Origin: Nitrososphaera sp.
GTDB lineage: Archaea > Thermoproteota > Nitrososphaeria > Nitrososphaerales > Nitrososphaeraceae
DNA length: 11,573 bases
Assembly (NCBI GenBank): GCA_025450475.1
Contig: JANWHJ010000025.1
Coordinates: 1 to 11,573 of the forward strand
Reading direction: 5' to 3'
Shown here: in pieces, positions 1 through 5,580 of the stretch
Position numbering within the stretch: the first letter of the stretch is position 1
Layout: each line of letters starts with the position of its first letter
Position numbers and translations under genes: made by a program
Notes under the pieces: model-generated
Seen by the model: the letters and a program-made list of their open reading frames with translations, nothing else
The model's database searches: none
Told to the model about the DNA's origin: nothing

Positions 1-1
1 A

Positions 2-544
2 AAAGAGGACAACCCGGCAAAGCTGACAAAGACCAAAGGCGTCTATGAATACATCAGCAAGCTGGATCCGCCAAAGCAGCCTGGCCCTCACGTGCTCTAC
101 CGCTTTATCGCGCAGCAAGCGTCGATATTCCCATCCGGCGACGACCGCGAGGAAAACGTGTTCAAAAGACTTGCCAAGTACGGCATGGTCAAGGAAAAAA
201 CCGATGGCACCATGCATAAGATCAGACTGGCGGCCAATTGGGCTGACGACAACAAGCAGGACCAAAAGTTTGAGGTGCAACTTTCCGAGACGCAGAGAAA
301 GGCGGTGCAAGAGCTGATTGAAGTGATCAGGCAGTTTGCAGGAATGTTAGACACTGGAGACAATGCCAAGAACCTGCAGTCCAAGGTATTTGATATTACT
401 AGGAATAACGACATAGAACCAAAAGAGTTCTTTAATTTGTTATATAGGATGTTCCTCAACGCCGACAGGGGTCCGAGGATAGGCAACTACTTCCTTGACC
501 TCGGAGTGGACAGGGCGATTACCGTCCTGCAACGATACCTGTGA
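2..544 (+). CDS. lysS: Lysyl-tRNA synthetase, class I (C-terminal part; 5' end outside window)
   Basis: The reading frame is open from the left edge to a TGA at 542-544, giving about 180 C-terminal residues. The GTG at 92 is an internal valine codon, not a start. The product charges tRNA-Lys with lysine in the cytoplasm. Seen: a helical, charged C-terminal region ending in the segment RMFLNADRGPRIGNYF and then LGVDRAITVLQRYL, which resembles the RGPRxG-type end of the alpha-helical anticodon-binding domain of archaeal class I (Rossmann-fold) LysRS. The HIGH and KMSKS catalytic motifs would lie upstream and cannot be checked. The stop codon overlaps the first possible GTG of the next gene (GTGA at 541-544). 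The family call rests on the C-terminal signature only; the class I assignment is from recall of the family, not from an alignment. Confidence 0.8.
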   Translation, partial: KEDNPAKLTKTKGVYEYISKLDPPKQPGPHVLYRFIAQQASIFPSGDDREENVFKRLAKYGMVKEKTDGTMHKIRLAANWADDNKQDQKFEVQLSETQRKAVQELIEVIRQFAGMLDTGDNAKNLQSKVFDITRNNDIEPKEFFNLLYRMFLNADRGPRIGNYFLDLGVDRAITVLQRYL

Positions 545-1002
545 GGCAATCCGCTTATATATCAAAAACGACCCAAGACATCCTGATCGTGAACCGCAAG
601 ACCGTAGACAGACCGCCGGTGATAACTGTGCAAGGCTCATGCCTTGACTTTGAAAAAGAGAGGCCCAGGATATTGGAGTTTATTGGCACGCTTGAATGGG
701 GTGCCCACGAGAAAGGCAAGATAGAATGCTCGTCAAGCGGCAGGGCTCTTGGGTGGGACTTTTTCTACATCTACTTTGAGCCTGACTTCGTGGAAAAACT
801 GCTTGATCTGTATCCAGAAATACAAAAGCAGGAAGGCAACGATGTAGAGCAGCGGTTCGTCCTATGGCTCGGCAAGCAGATGAAAAAGTCGAAGCTTGAA
901 TACTATTTGAAGTTGAAAGACGTGCCCCATCAGGGAGTGAGAGGCTTCCGCCTCAATCCCGAAGACTACCGCAACGACCGCGACCTCGAAAAGCTGCGCT
1001 GA
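541..1002 (+). CDS. Conserved-looking hypothetical protein, soluble, downstream of lysS
   Basis: I do not recognise this family. The product is 153 aa from GTG 541 (GTGA overlap with the lysS stop) or 137 aa from GTG 589. It has no signal peptide, membrane segment or metal-binding cysteine cluster. It is mixed alpha/beta with an aromatic-rich centre (LGWDFFYIYFEPDFVEKLLD) and a basic, charged C-terminus ending NDRDLEKLR. The start is ambiguous. The GTGA overlap argues for translational coupling to lysS, but a strong TATA box (TTATATAT, 555-562) centred 30 nt before GTG 589 predicts a separate, almost leaderless transcript starting near 585. Both could be used: a coupled longer form and a promoter-driven shorter form. 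Base composition matches its neighbours, so it is probably a native housekeeping-region gene. No function is proposed. Confidence 0.75.
   Translation: MRQSAYISKTTQDILIVNRKTVDRPPVITVQGSCLDFEKERPRILEFIGTLEWGAHEKGKIECSSSGRALGWDFFYIYFEPDFVEKLLDLYPEIQKQEGNDVEQRFVLWLGKQMKKSKLEYYLKLKDVPHQGVRGFRLNPEDYRNDRDLEKLR
555..562 (+). promoter_or_regulatory. TATA box inside the 5' end of the hypothetical gene
   Basis: TTATATAT lies with its centre 30 nt before GTG 589. It predicts transcription starting around 585 and a leader of about 3 nt. It sits downstream of the alternative GTG 541, so it would only serve the shorter form. Confidence 0.55.
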
Positions 1003-1004
1003 AA

Positions 1005-1010
1005 TTTATA
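1005..1010 (+). promoter_or_regulatory. TATA box for the HAD phosphatase gene
   Basis: TTTATA begins three bases after the TGA of the preceding gene and is centred about 25 nt before GTG 1033. This predicts a leaderless transcript and supports GTG as the true start. Confidence 0.6.
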
Positions 1011-1032
1011 GCCATCAGTCCTAGATATTGGC

Positions 1033-1677
1033 GTGGAAGGGGTGATATTCGACCTGGACGGCGTGCTAGTCAACTCAATGCCCACCCACTTCCAGGCATG
1101 GAAGGCGGCGTTTGTGAAAATTGCGGGTATTGAAATAGCCGAGCGCGATATCTACCTCCTCGAAGGGATGCGTGGCATGGAGCTGATAGAAAAGATTTTT
1201 GAGCAAAAGAACTTTTCCAATCACTCTTTTGCGCGAAGAGTGCACGATGAAAAGTCTCAGATATTCGAGGGGATCAGGAGCTCCAAGCCGTTTGAAGGCG
1301 TCAGGGAGATGATCGCAGACATGAAATGTTCAAAGGCAGTGGTAAGCGGCTCGACAAGAAATGATGTTGAAACTATTCTGAAAGAGTCTTTTAGCAAGGT
1401 CAGATTCGACGCGATAATAACTGCTGACGACATTGAAAAGGGTAAGCCGGACCCATCAGCATTTCTAGAGGCCCTAGAGCGGATAAAGGTCAGGCCAAAG
1501 GACGCCGTGGTAGTTGAAAACGCGCCGCTTGGAGTAAAGGCGGCAAACAACGCCGACGTGGGCTGCTATGTGGCGCTCAACAACACGCCGCTTTCAAGGT
1601 CTGACTTTGACGGCATGATACCACAGGACAGGATATTTGAAAAGACGGGTTTGCTAAGGAGGATGCTGTGCAAATGA
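1033..1677 (+). CDS. HAD-superfamily hydrolase (beta-phosphoglucomutase / phosphoglycolate phosphatase-like)
   Basis: This 214-aa cytoplasmic protein belongs to HAD subfamily IA, which transfers or hydrolyses phosphate through an aspartyl-phosphate intermediate. All four motifs are visible: motif I FDLDGVLVNS with nucleophile D7 and general acid D9; motif II VVSGS with S105; motif III KGKPDP with K138; and motif IV VVVENAPLGVKAA with E162, where the usual E-D is E-N (N163). The helical cap lies between about residues 16 and 85. Length is typical of the family. Start GTG 1033 is supported by the TATA box 25 nt upstream. The gene overlaps the next one, since its TGA is within ATGA at 1674-1677, so the two are probably co-transcribed. 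Substrate cannot be read from the sequence: sugar phosphate, phosphoglycolate or another small phosphomonoester are all possible. Confidence 0.88.
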   Translation: MEGVIFDLDGVLVNSMPTHFQAWKAAFVKIAGIEIAERDIYLLEGMRGMELIEKIFEQKNFSNHSFARRVHDEKSQIFEGIRSSKPFEGVREMIADMKCSKAVVSGSTRNDVETILKESFSKVRFDAIITADDIEKGKPDPSAFLEALERIKVRPKDAVVVENAPLGVKAANNADVGCYVALNNTPLSRSDFDGMIPQDRIFEKTGLLRRMLCK

Positions 1678-2630
1678 AGGTCATGATATTCTCTCACGAG
1701 TCCGACCTGGACGGCCTTTATTCTGCAGCAATTGGGCTCTTGCGCTACCCTCAGGCAATGACAATTTTCCTCGGCTACGGGGTGGAAAACTTTCAAAAGC
1801 TTGGAAACTTTATTTATTCTGCGACCCACTATTCGTCCGAGCGCGGTCTGATAATCATCGCAGACCTCGGACTCAACGACGACTTGATTGACACTTGCAA
1901 ACAAATATTTTCAGATGCAATCCAAAACGGCTGGAAAATAATGTGGGTAGACCACCACCCTTGGTCGCAGCAGGCGATCGACACGGTCAAATCGCTTGTG
2001 CAAATAGTGCTCGACGTGTCTGGAAACAAGTGCACGGCCGACCTGATGCACGAAACCCTTCTGCCAGACAACGCGCTTGCAGGCTGGCTGGCTCGTATGG
2101 CCCACACCATGGACTTCTTTACAAAGGACCAGTATCTTACGCCGATATCGGAGCTAATCCGTTACTACCAGACGTACCCTGATTTTTACGACAGGCTATC
2201 AGGGCTTGCGAGAAAGACTACGAAAGGGATACTATGGGACGTGGAGATGCAGACTGACTACAACGACTATGTGCGCCTGCGCGACGGGGCAAAAGAACAG
2301 GTATATGCTACCATGCAGATAAGGCAGGTTGGCAGGCTAAATGTGGCGTATGTTCAGTCGTCGCCATACCTGCAGAGCAGCCTCTTTTCAGAAGAAGTGT
2401 TTGCTAGGACTAACGCGGACCTCGTAATGTTTTACAGCATGAAGGGTAAGGTGAGCATCCGGCGCAACAACAATTCAATTTCGTGCCGCGATGTCGCAGC
2501 GAACTTGCCAGAAGGGGGCGGCCACGCTTATGCCGCCGGCGCAACTTTCAAGAGCGATCCGGCAGACATTCCTGCAGTCATTTCAGAGCTGGAGGCGGCG
2601 GTTATCAAGGCCCTCCCGAGTCAACTTTAA
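1668..2630 (+). CDS. DHH/DHHA1-family phosphoesterase
   Basis: The 320-aa product carries the metal-dependent DHH phosphoesterase motifs. These are SHESDLDG at residues 9-16 (motif I, D13 and D15), IIADLGLND with D66 (motif II), the name-giving DHH at 95-97 (motif III), and a C-terminal DHHA1 domain with the substrate-binding GGGHAYAAGA (283-292). Relatives include RecJ-like exonucleases, oligoribonucleases/pAp phosphatases (NrnA) and cyclic-dinucleotide phosphodiesterases. The two-domain size fits the NrnA-like or archaeal RecJ-like groups, but the substrate is undetermined. A Shine-Dalgarno GGAGG (1658-1662) lies 5 nt before GTG 1668 and 11 nt before ATG 1674. GTG is taken here for spacing, but ATG, in an ATGA overlap with the HAD stop, is nearly as likely (318 aa). 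It is probably co-transcribed with the HAD gene. No membrane segment. Confidence 0.9.
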   Translation: MQMKVMIFSHESDLDGLYSAAIGLLRYPQAMTIFLGYGVENFQKLGNFIYSATHYSSERGLIIIADLGLNDDLIDTCKQIFSDAIQNGWKIMWVDHHPWSQQAIDTVKSLVQIVLDVSGNKCTADLMHETLLPDNALAGWLARMAHTMDFFTKDQYLTPISELIRYYQTYPDFYDRLSGLARKTTKGILWDVEMQTDYNDYVRLRDGAKEQVYATMQIRQVGRLNVAYVQSSPYLQSSLFSEEVFARTNADLVMFYSMKGKVSIRRNNNSISCRDVAANLPEGGGHAYAAGATFKSDPADIPAVISELEAAVIKALPSQL

Positions 2631-2633
2631 AAG
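2626..2633 (+). promoter_or_regulatory. TATA box for the SDR gene
   Basis: TTTAAAAG overlaps the TAA stop of the DHH gene. It is centred 26-27 nt before ATG 2656, which points to that ATG rather than ATG 2650 (only about 20 nt from the box) as the leaderless start. Confidence 0.55.
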
Positions 2634-2655
2634 AATACCTAACGAAAGGATGGAC

Positions 2656-3411
2656 ATGATAAAAGGCAAGGTCGCTATAGTCACGGGCGCAGGAGGCGGG
2701 GTAGGTAAGGCCATCTCAAAGAGGCTTGCCTCCGAAGGGTGTAGGGTGGCACTCCTTGGTAGGGATAGGAGCAGGCTGCAAAAAGCCGCGGCTGAGATTG
2801 AAGACAAAAAGAACACAGTGACGATAACAACCGACATCACCAAGGAGACGGAAGTGCTCAGTGCGATCGACCAGACGATCAAAGCATTTGACAGGGTCGA
2901 TATTCTGGTGAACAACGCAGGCACAATTAATGACCCGGTACCGTTCCACGAAATGACAGAGGACCAGTGGGACGACCTTATGCAGACCAATCTTGCAGGC
3001 ACATTCCAGATGACAAAGGCGGTGATCCCGGTCATGATGAAAAATGGCGGGGGCAATATCGTCAACATATCATCAGTGCTGGGTGTTAGGGCTATACCCA
3101 AAGTACCGTTGTCGGTTTACGGCGCGACCAAGGCCGGCGTGATAATGTTTACAAGGAGCATCGCAGTGGAGTACGGGCAGCACAACATCCGCTGCAACTG
3201 CGTTGCCCCCTCCACGATAAGGAGCTCGATAATCGAGCCCTACCTACAGGACGAGGAGGCCAAAAAAGTGCTCGAGTCTACTTTCCCACTGCGCATGTTA
3301 GGTGAGCCTGAGGACATTGCGGGCGCCGTAGCGTACCTCTGCTCCGATGACTCCAAGTGGGTCACCGGCACCGTCCTGATGGTGGACGGCGGCGTATCTG
3401 CGAAGCAATAG
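2656..3411 (+). CDS. Short-chain dehydrogenase/reductase, FabG/PhaB-like
   Basis: This 251-aa classical SDR is a soluble NAD(P)H-dependent oxidoreductase. Seen (numbering from ATG 2656): a Rossmann TGAGGGVG at 10-17; R36 after the second strand (LLGRDRSRL), which usually indicates NADP(H); NNAG at 86-89; N112; S140; and the YxxxK pair Y155/K159 (YGATK). The C-terminal VTGTVLMVDGGVS is typical of 3-oxoacyl reductases. The Ser-Tyr spacing is 15 rather than the 13 of E. coli FabG, a two-residue insertion. Archaea lack bacterial fatty-acid synthase, so an acetoacetyl-CoA or other 3-oxoacyl-CoA reductase role (as in polyhydroxyalkanoate synthesis) or a sugar/alcohol dehydrogenase role are equally possible. 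Start chosen from the TATA box position; ATG 2650 would add two residues. It follows the DHH gene by 25 nt but has its own promoter. Confidence 0.92.
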   Translation: MIKGKVAIVTGAGGGVGKAISKRLASEGCRVALLGRDRSRLQKAAAEIEDKKNTVTITTDITKETEVLSAIDQTIKAFDRVDILVNNAGTINDPVPFHEMTEDQWDDLMQTNLAGTFQMTKAVIPVMMKNGGGNIVNISSVLGVRAIPKVPLSVYGATKAGVIMFTRSIAVEYGQHNIRCNCVAPSTIRSSIIEPYLQDEEAKKVLESTFPLRMLGEPEDIAGAVAYLCSDDSKWVTGTVLMVDGGVSAKQ

Positions 3412-3482
3412 ATGTGACTGGTGTTTGGCGATGATAGCGATGATAGAGGTCTAGCGGAAGCCATTTCCGAGAATTTAAAAAA

Positions 3483-3494
3483 TTTCTTATTTCT
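3483..3494 (+). terminator. T-rich tract downstream of the SDR gene
   Basis: TTTCTTATTTCT follows an A-rich stretch about 70 nt after the SDR stop. Archaeal transcription often ends on such U-rich tracts without a strong hairpin. Position and composition are the only evidence. Confidence 0.3.
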
Positions 3495-3627
3495 AGGGAA
3501 TTCGTATTGCTTCGTGCCGCCATCGGTTGATTGCCCCGAACACAAGTTGGATAAACCACCACCGATGCAAAATACAATAGAATATCTGACTATGCTTCAC
3601 GAATTCTGAACATGCGCTATTCAAAAG

Positions 3628-3633
3628 TATATA
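3628..3633 (+). promoter_or_regulatory. TATA box for the 60-aa zinc-ribbon gene
   Basis: TATATA, preceded by the purine-rich CAAAAG (a plausible BRE), is centred 26-27 nt before GTG 3657. This is the canonical archaeal distance to the transcription start, so the mRNA should be leaderless. Confidence 0.65.
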
Positions 3634-3656
3634 GTTAACATGTCGCTGTCCCAATC

Positions 3657-3839
3657 GTGGTAAAACCTTATCAAACAAGACCGGCAGTGGTGGGCACGAA
3701 CAAAACGCCAGGTTTTTGCATAACATGTTCTGCTGTTGCGACAACAGAGGCATTGTTCAAGGTAGAAGGGGTAATTATGCTGCGTAGATACTGTAACAAG
3801 TGTGTGACCGGAGCTGATTACGAAATGGGAAAACACTAG
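3657..3839 (+). CDS. Small zinc-ribbon protein (60 aa)
   Basis: I do not recognise the family by name. The 60-aa product has two cysteine knuckles, CITC (C21, C24) and CNKC (C46, C49), separated by 21 residues. This is the spacing of a zinc ribbon with a hairpin between the knuckles. The N-terminal 20 residues are basic and probably flexible. The start is GTG 3657: the TATATA box lies exactly at leaderless distance, which is the best argument that this short frame is a gene. The spacing resembles that of the ribbons in the 139-aa protein at 5161-5580. It stands alone, about 250 bp from its neighbours on each side. Possible roles are nucleic-acid or protein binding; nothing in the sequence distinguishes them. 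Confidence 0.65.
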   Translation: MVKPYQTRPAVVGTNKTPGFCITCSAVATTEALFKVEGVIMLRRYCNKCVTGADYEMGKH

Positions 3840-4058
3840 ACTCGAACTATGCCCGCTTTCAGCAGTGCCCTGATTTCAATGGTTGTCCTCAGTTTCGGAA
3901 ATGGCAAGTTTAGTTAGAAAGGTATGACAGATTGCTGTGTCTTGTGCAATTCTTGCTTAGAATGAATTGAGAAAGGCCGAAAACCCTCACAGATTGAAGG
4001 TGGATCCAACACTTCGATATACATAGAAACACCTTAGCTAACAAGCCATCATCCATGA

Positions 4059-4064
4059 TTATAA
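4059..4064 (+). promoter_or_regulatory. TATA-like box for the 44-aa zinc-ribbon gene
   Basis: TTATAA is centred about 24-25 nt before ATG 4086. The in-frame ATG at 4077 is only about 15 nt from the box, so 4086 is the better start. Confidence 0.5.
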
Positions 4065-4085
4065 CACGCATAATCTATGGGAAAC

Positions 4086-4220
4086 ATGCTACGCTGTCCT
4101 CAATGCTTGGGAACCCTCATAAGGCATAGCTATAGTGATGGAAAGGAAGATCATGTTTGTCTACTTTGCAATCGGAGCTATCAGATCGAGGAACTGAAGA
4201 AGGAAATACTCACAGCATAA
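4086..4220 (+). CDS. Micro-protein with zinc-ribbon knuckles (44 aa)
   Basis: A 44-codon frame runs from ATG 4086 to TAA 4218-4220. The product begins MLRCPQCLGTLIRH, continues to VCLLCNRSY and ends in a charged helix (IEELKKEILTA). Cysteines C4/C7 and C25/C28 form two CxxC knuckles 17 residues apart, as in a minimal zinc ribbon. CPxC followed by a small turn is typical of ribbons in transcription- or RNA-associated proteins. Support for it being real: paired CxxC motifs in so short a frame, and a TATA box at leaderless distance. Two upstream codons from ATG 4077 (MGN) are a less likely extension. Function unknown; it may bind DNA, RNA or a protein partner. Confidence 0.6.
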   Translation: MLRCPQCLGTLIRHSYSDGKEDHVCLLCNRSYQIEELKKEILTA

Positions 4221-4308
4221 TTGAGAGTAAGATCAATTCAAGAAAATAGGGATACGCTGTATTCAGTTGATTCTTCCAGCCGCAATTTAGTCGTACGATT
4301 TCGAAACT

Positions 4309-4322
4309 AGAAAGTACTTTCT
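4309..4322. repeat. 14-bp perfect palindrome
   Basis: AGAAAGTACTTTCT is identical to its reverse complement. It lies 97 bp upstream of the TATA box of the RHH-like micro-gene and 87 bp after the 44-aa gene. A dimeric regulator could bind it; there is no further evidence. Confidence 0.4.
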
Positions 4323-4418
4323 CAAAGGATTATCGATGGAACCGGAGATTCCCAAACTTCAGCTTTCCGATTCATATTAGATGATGGTTGATTTCAATTT
4401 CTTGAGTCACGGAAAGAG

Positions 4419-4425
4419 TTATAAT
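4419..4425 (+). promoter_or_regulatory. TATA box for the RHH-like micro-gene
   Basis: TTATAAT, preceded by GGAAAGAG (BRE-like purines), is centred 27 nt before ATG 4449. This predicts a leaderless message beginning at the ATG. Confidence 0.6.
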
Positions 4426-4448
4426 CTCGCGTGGGTCAATATTTCGTC

Positions 4449-4571
4449 ATGAGCCACGAGCGAACCATGCCAATATGTTTCACGCCAGAGCAAGCAAAGG
4501 CGCTTGAAGAGTATGCAAAGAAAAAGGGTATGCTCAACACAAGCCAAGCGATCGAAGAATTGACAAAATAA
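4449..4571 (+). CDS. Ribbon-helix-helix-like micro-protein (40 aa)
   Basis: A 40-codon frame runs from ATG 4449 to TAA 4569-4571. The sequence reads as one strand (MPICFT), a first helix (PEQAKALEEYAKKKG), a turn (MLNTS) and a second helix (QAIEELTK). This is the order and approximate size of a minimal ribbon-helix-helix (CopG/MetJ-type) DNA-binding domain, which acts as a dimer. The second helix is shorter than in most RHH proteins. The TATA box 27 nt upstream supports ATG 4449; an internal ATG 4467 (MPICF) is possible but poorly placed. It converges on the PII gene with only 5 bp between stop codons. If it is a repressor, the palindrome at 4309-4322 or the dyads near the PII promoter are candidate targets; this is speculation. 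Confidence 0.55.
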   Translation: MSHERTMPICFTPEQAKALEEYAKKKGMLNTSQAIEELTK

Positions 4572-4576
4572 GAATT

Positions 4577-4921
4577 TTATAGCGCGCCTTCGCCGCGCTT
4601 TTTCGATCCAATGTCGACTGCTTCTTCAACGTCCGAGATGAATATCTTGCCTTCCCCGGCTAGGCCGGTGCTCGTGCTTTCTAGGATCTTGTCAACAACC
4701 TTGTTCACCATTGAGTCCTTGGCGACTACCACTATTGTCGAGTTTACGTTGAACTCGGGCCTGTATGTCCCGGTGCCTCTCCCCGAGTGAAGCTCTGGGC
4801 GGGGTATCTGTCCTTGTCCTTTCGAGTCATAATATGAAAAGCCTCCCAAGTCCAAGTCTTTTAACGCCCCAAAAGCCCTGTCCAGCCTTGCAGAAGGAAC
4901 AACTGCTTCGATTTTCTTCAT
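4577..4921 (-). CDS. PII-family nitrogen regulatory protein (GlnB/GlnK-like)
   Basis: The 114-aa protein matches the PII family in length and plan: N-terminal MKKIEAVVPSARLDRAFGAL, the segment YDSKGQGQ leading into the T-loop, and a B-loop TGLAGEGKIFISDV (85-98, G89/G91/K92). PII trimers bind ATP/ADP and 2-oxoglutarate and control ammonium uptake and glutamine metabolism by contact with partners. The T-loop region (about 39-56) is glycine- and arginine-rich, and at the aligned position I do not see the uridylylated tyrosine of enterobacterial PII, so signalling is probably by ligand binding alone. No amtB transporter gene is adjacent, unlike many glnK loci, so the partner is unknown. ATG 4921 is supported by the conserved MKKI start. 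A TATA box lies 30-39 nt upstream, giving a leader of about 7 nt. Confidence 0.93.
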   Translation of the reverse strand: MKKIEAVVPSARLDRAFGALKDLDLGGFSYYDSKGQGQIPRPELHSGRGTGTYRPEFNVNSTIVVVAKDSMVNKVVDKILESTSTGLAGEGKIFISDVEEAVDIGSKKRGEGAL

Positions 4922-4950
4922 AATGTAAACCCAGTCAGCTTGGTTGCGCC

Positions 4951-4960
4951 TTTATTAAAG
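4951..4960 (-). promoter_or_regulatory. TATA box for the PII gene
   Basis: On the minus strand this reads CTTTAATAAA. Its centre is about 34 nt before ATG 4921, predicting a leader of about 7 nt. Dyads at 4962-5010 lie just upstream of it. Confidence 0.5.
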
Positions 4961-4961
4961 C

Positions 4962-5010
4962 ATTTTGCAATGCACAAAATAAGTGAAATACTGCATAGAT
5001 GATGCAAAAT
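4962..5010. promoter_or_regulatory. Nested inverted repeats upstream of the PII promoter (candidate operator)
   Basis: ATTTTGCA (4962-4969) and TGCAAAAT (5003-5010) are perfect 8-bp inverted copies. Within the span are two smaller dyads: ATTTTG/CAAAAT (4962-4967/4975-4980, 7-nt spacer) and TGCAT/ATGCA (4992-4996/5002-5006, 5-nt spacer). The block sits immediately upstream of the PII TATA box, where an activator or repressor could act. The rest of the 4922-5160 interval holds a 6-bp hairpin (AAAGTC/GACTTT, 5036-5055) and no gene I can support. Confidence 0.35.
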
Positions 5011-5129
5011 TTCTAACTAAACAAAACAAAATTGAAAAGTCAGCAAACCGACTTTGCGCTACGCTGTGCTATTACTGCAAGCCTGGTTTGACGATGCGTA
5101 TTCCTGTTCCCGTTCTCCGCCTACATACG

Positions 5130-5137
5130 TTTTAGTA
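5130..5137 (+). promoter_or_regulatory. TATA-like box for the triple zinc-ribbon gene
   Basis: TTTTAGTA is a weak TATA match, but its centre is 27-28 nt before TTG 5161. That supports the unusual TTG start and a leaderless message. Confidence 0.4.
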
Positions 5138-5160
5138 GCCGTGCAGACAAGGATTTTCGA

Positions 5161-5580
5161 TTGCACATTTTCGGCAAAAAGCAGGTCTTCACTTGCGCGG
5201 TTTGCGGGAAAGAGCTCGGCCGACACAAGTACAAGCCCGGCGAAGAGTGGGGAATTCAAGGCGTACTCTGTGGCAGCTGTCACGTCGAAAAGACAAAGGA
5301 GTTCATTATCAGGCAAGCAGAGACTCCTGACAGATGCGCAATCTGCAAAGAGATCGTGCAAGACGGTGAAAAGCCAAAGTGGCAATGGGAGATGGAGTCC
5401 GGCACTCTGCTGTGCAATCCGTGCTTCCAGAAGAAGGATGCTGATTATAACAAAAAGATTAACTTTTGCTCTCTCTGCGGCGGCAAGCTCGGGATGTTTT
5501 ATTACCACCCAAAGCCGACTTGGCACATTCAGGGCAACCTGTGCAGGAAATGTTGGGACGGTCAGAAGGGCAAGGAGTGA
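5161..5580 (+). CDS. Protein with three tandem zinc ribbons
   Basis: This 139-aa soluble protein contains six CxxC knuckles arranged as three ribbons: C12/C15 with C37/C40, C59/C62 with C85/C88, and C103/C106 with C128/C131. The inter-knuckle loops are 21-22 residues. Ribbons 1 and 3 are clearly related (CAVCGKELGRHKY versus CSLCGGKLGMFYY, and WGIQGVLCGSC versus WHIQGNLCRKC), indicating internal duplication. Ribbon 2 has diverged. Beyond zinc binding I cannot name the family or function; modular nucleic-acid or protein binding is likely. The start is TTG 5161: no ATG or GTG precedes the first cysteine in frame close by, and a TATA-like box lies at leaderless distance. The C2H2 gene begins 4 nt after the stop, with its Shine-Dalgarno inside this gene, so the two form an operon. 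Confidence 0.82.
   Translation: MHIFGKKQVFTCAVCGKELGRHKYKPGEEWGIQGVLCGSCHVEKTKEFIIRQAETPDRCAICKEIVQDGEKPKWQWEMESGTLLCNPCFQKKDADYNKKINFCSLCGGKLGMFYYHPKPTWHIQGNLCRKCWDGQKGKE
5572..5580 (+). promoter_or_regulatory. Shine-Dalgarno for the C2H2 zinc-finger gene
   Basis: AAGGAGTGA contains GGAG followed by the TGA stop of the upstream gene. The GGAG is 7 nt before ATG 5585. It decides this start and shows that the internal operon gene uses SD-led initiation, unlike the leaderless first genes. Confidence 0.6.

Larger units (their letters stand above)
3412..4448. other. AT-richer, gene-poor region containing two of the micro-genes
   Basis: This kilobase lies between the SDR gene and the RHH-like micro-gene. 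Apart from the 60-aa and 44-aa genes annotated separately, it has no ORF I can support on either strand. It is visibly richer in A/T than the flanking genes. It holds a 9-bp tandem duplication (GATGATAGC/GATGATAGA, 3430-3447), a T-rich tract (3483-3494) and palindromes at 4291-4298 and 4309-4322. In the gaps 3840-4076 and 4221-4418 I see no tRNA, CRISPR repeat, inverted terminal repeats or transposase remnant. Confidence 0.6.

Noticed and set aside
97..486. 129-codon minus-strand frame over lysS
   Set aside because: Mirror of the lysS C-terminus, with no promoter or motif of its own.
3430..3447. Two tandem GATGATAG(C/A) units, considered as a repeat array
   Set aside because: Only two 9-bp copies; too short for CRISPR, a satellite or a mobile-element border.
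3421..3609. 62-codon plus-strand frame after the SDR gene (or 31 codons from GTG 3514)
   Set aside because: No recognisable motif, proline-rich odd composition, crosses a T-rich tract that looks like a terminator, and there is no TATA box at a convincing distance from either start. I treat it as noncoding.
3836..3856. tRNA T-arm-like sequence on the minus strand (GTTCGAGTC)
   Set aside because: The flanking five bases do not pair and no acceptor or anticodon arm can be drawn around it.
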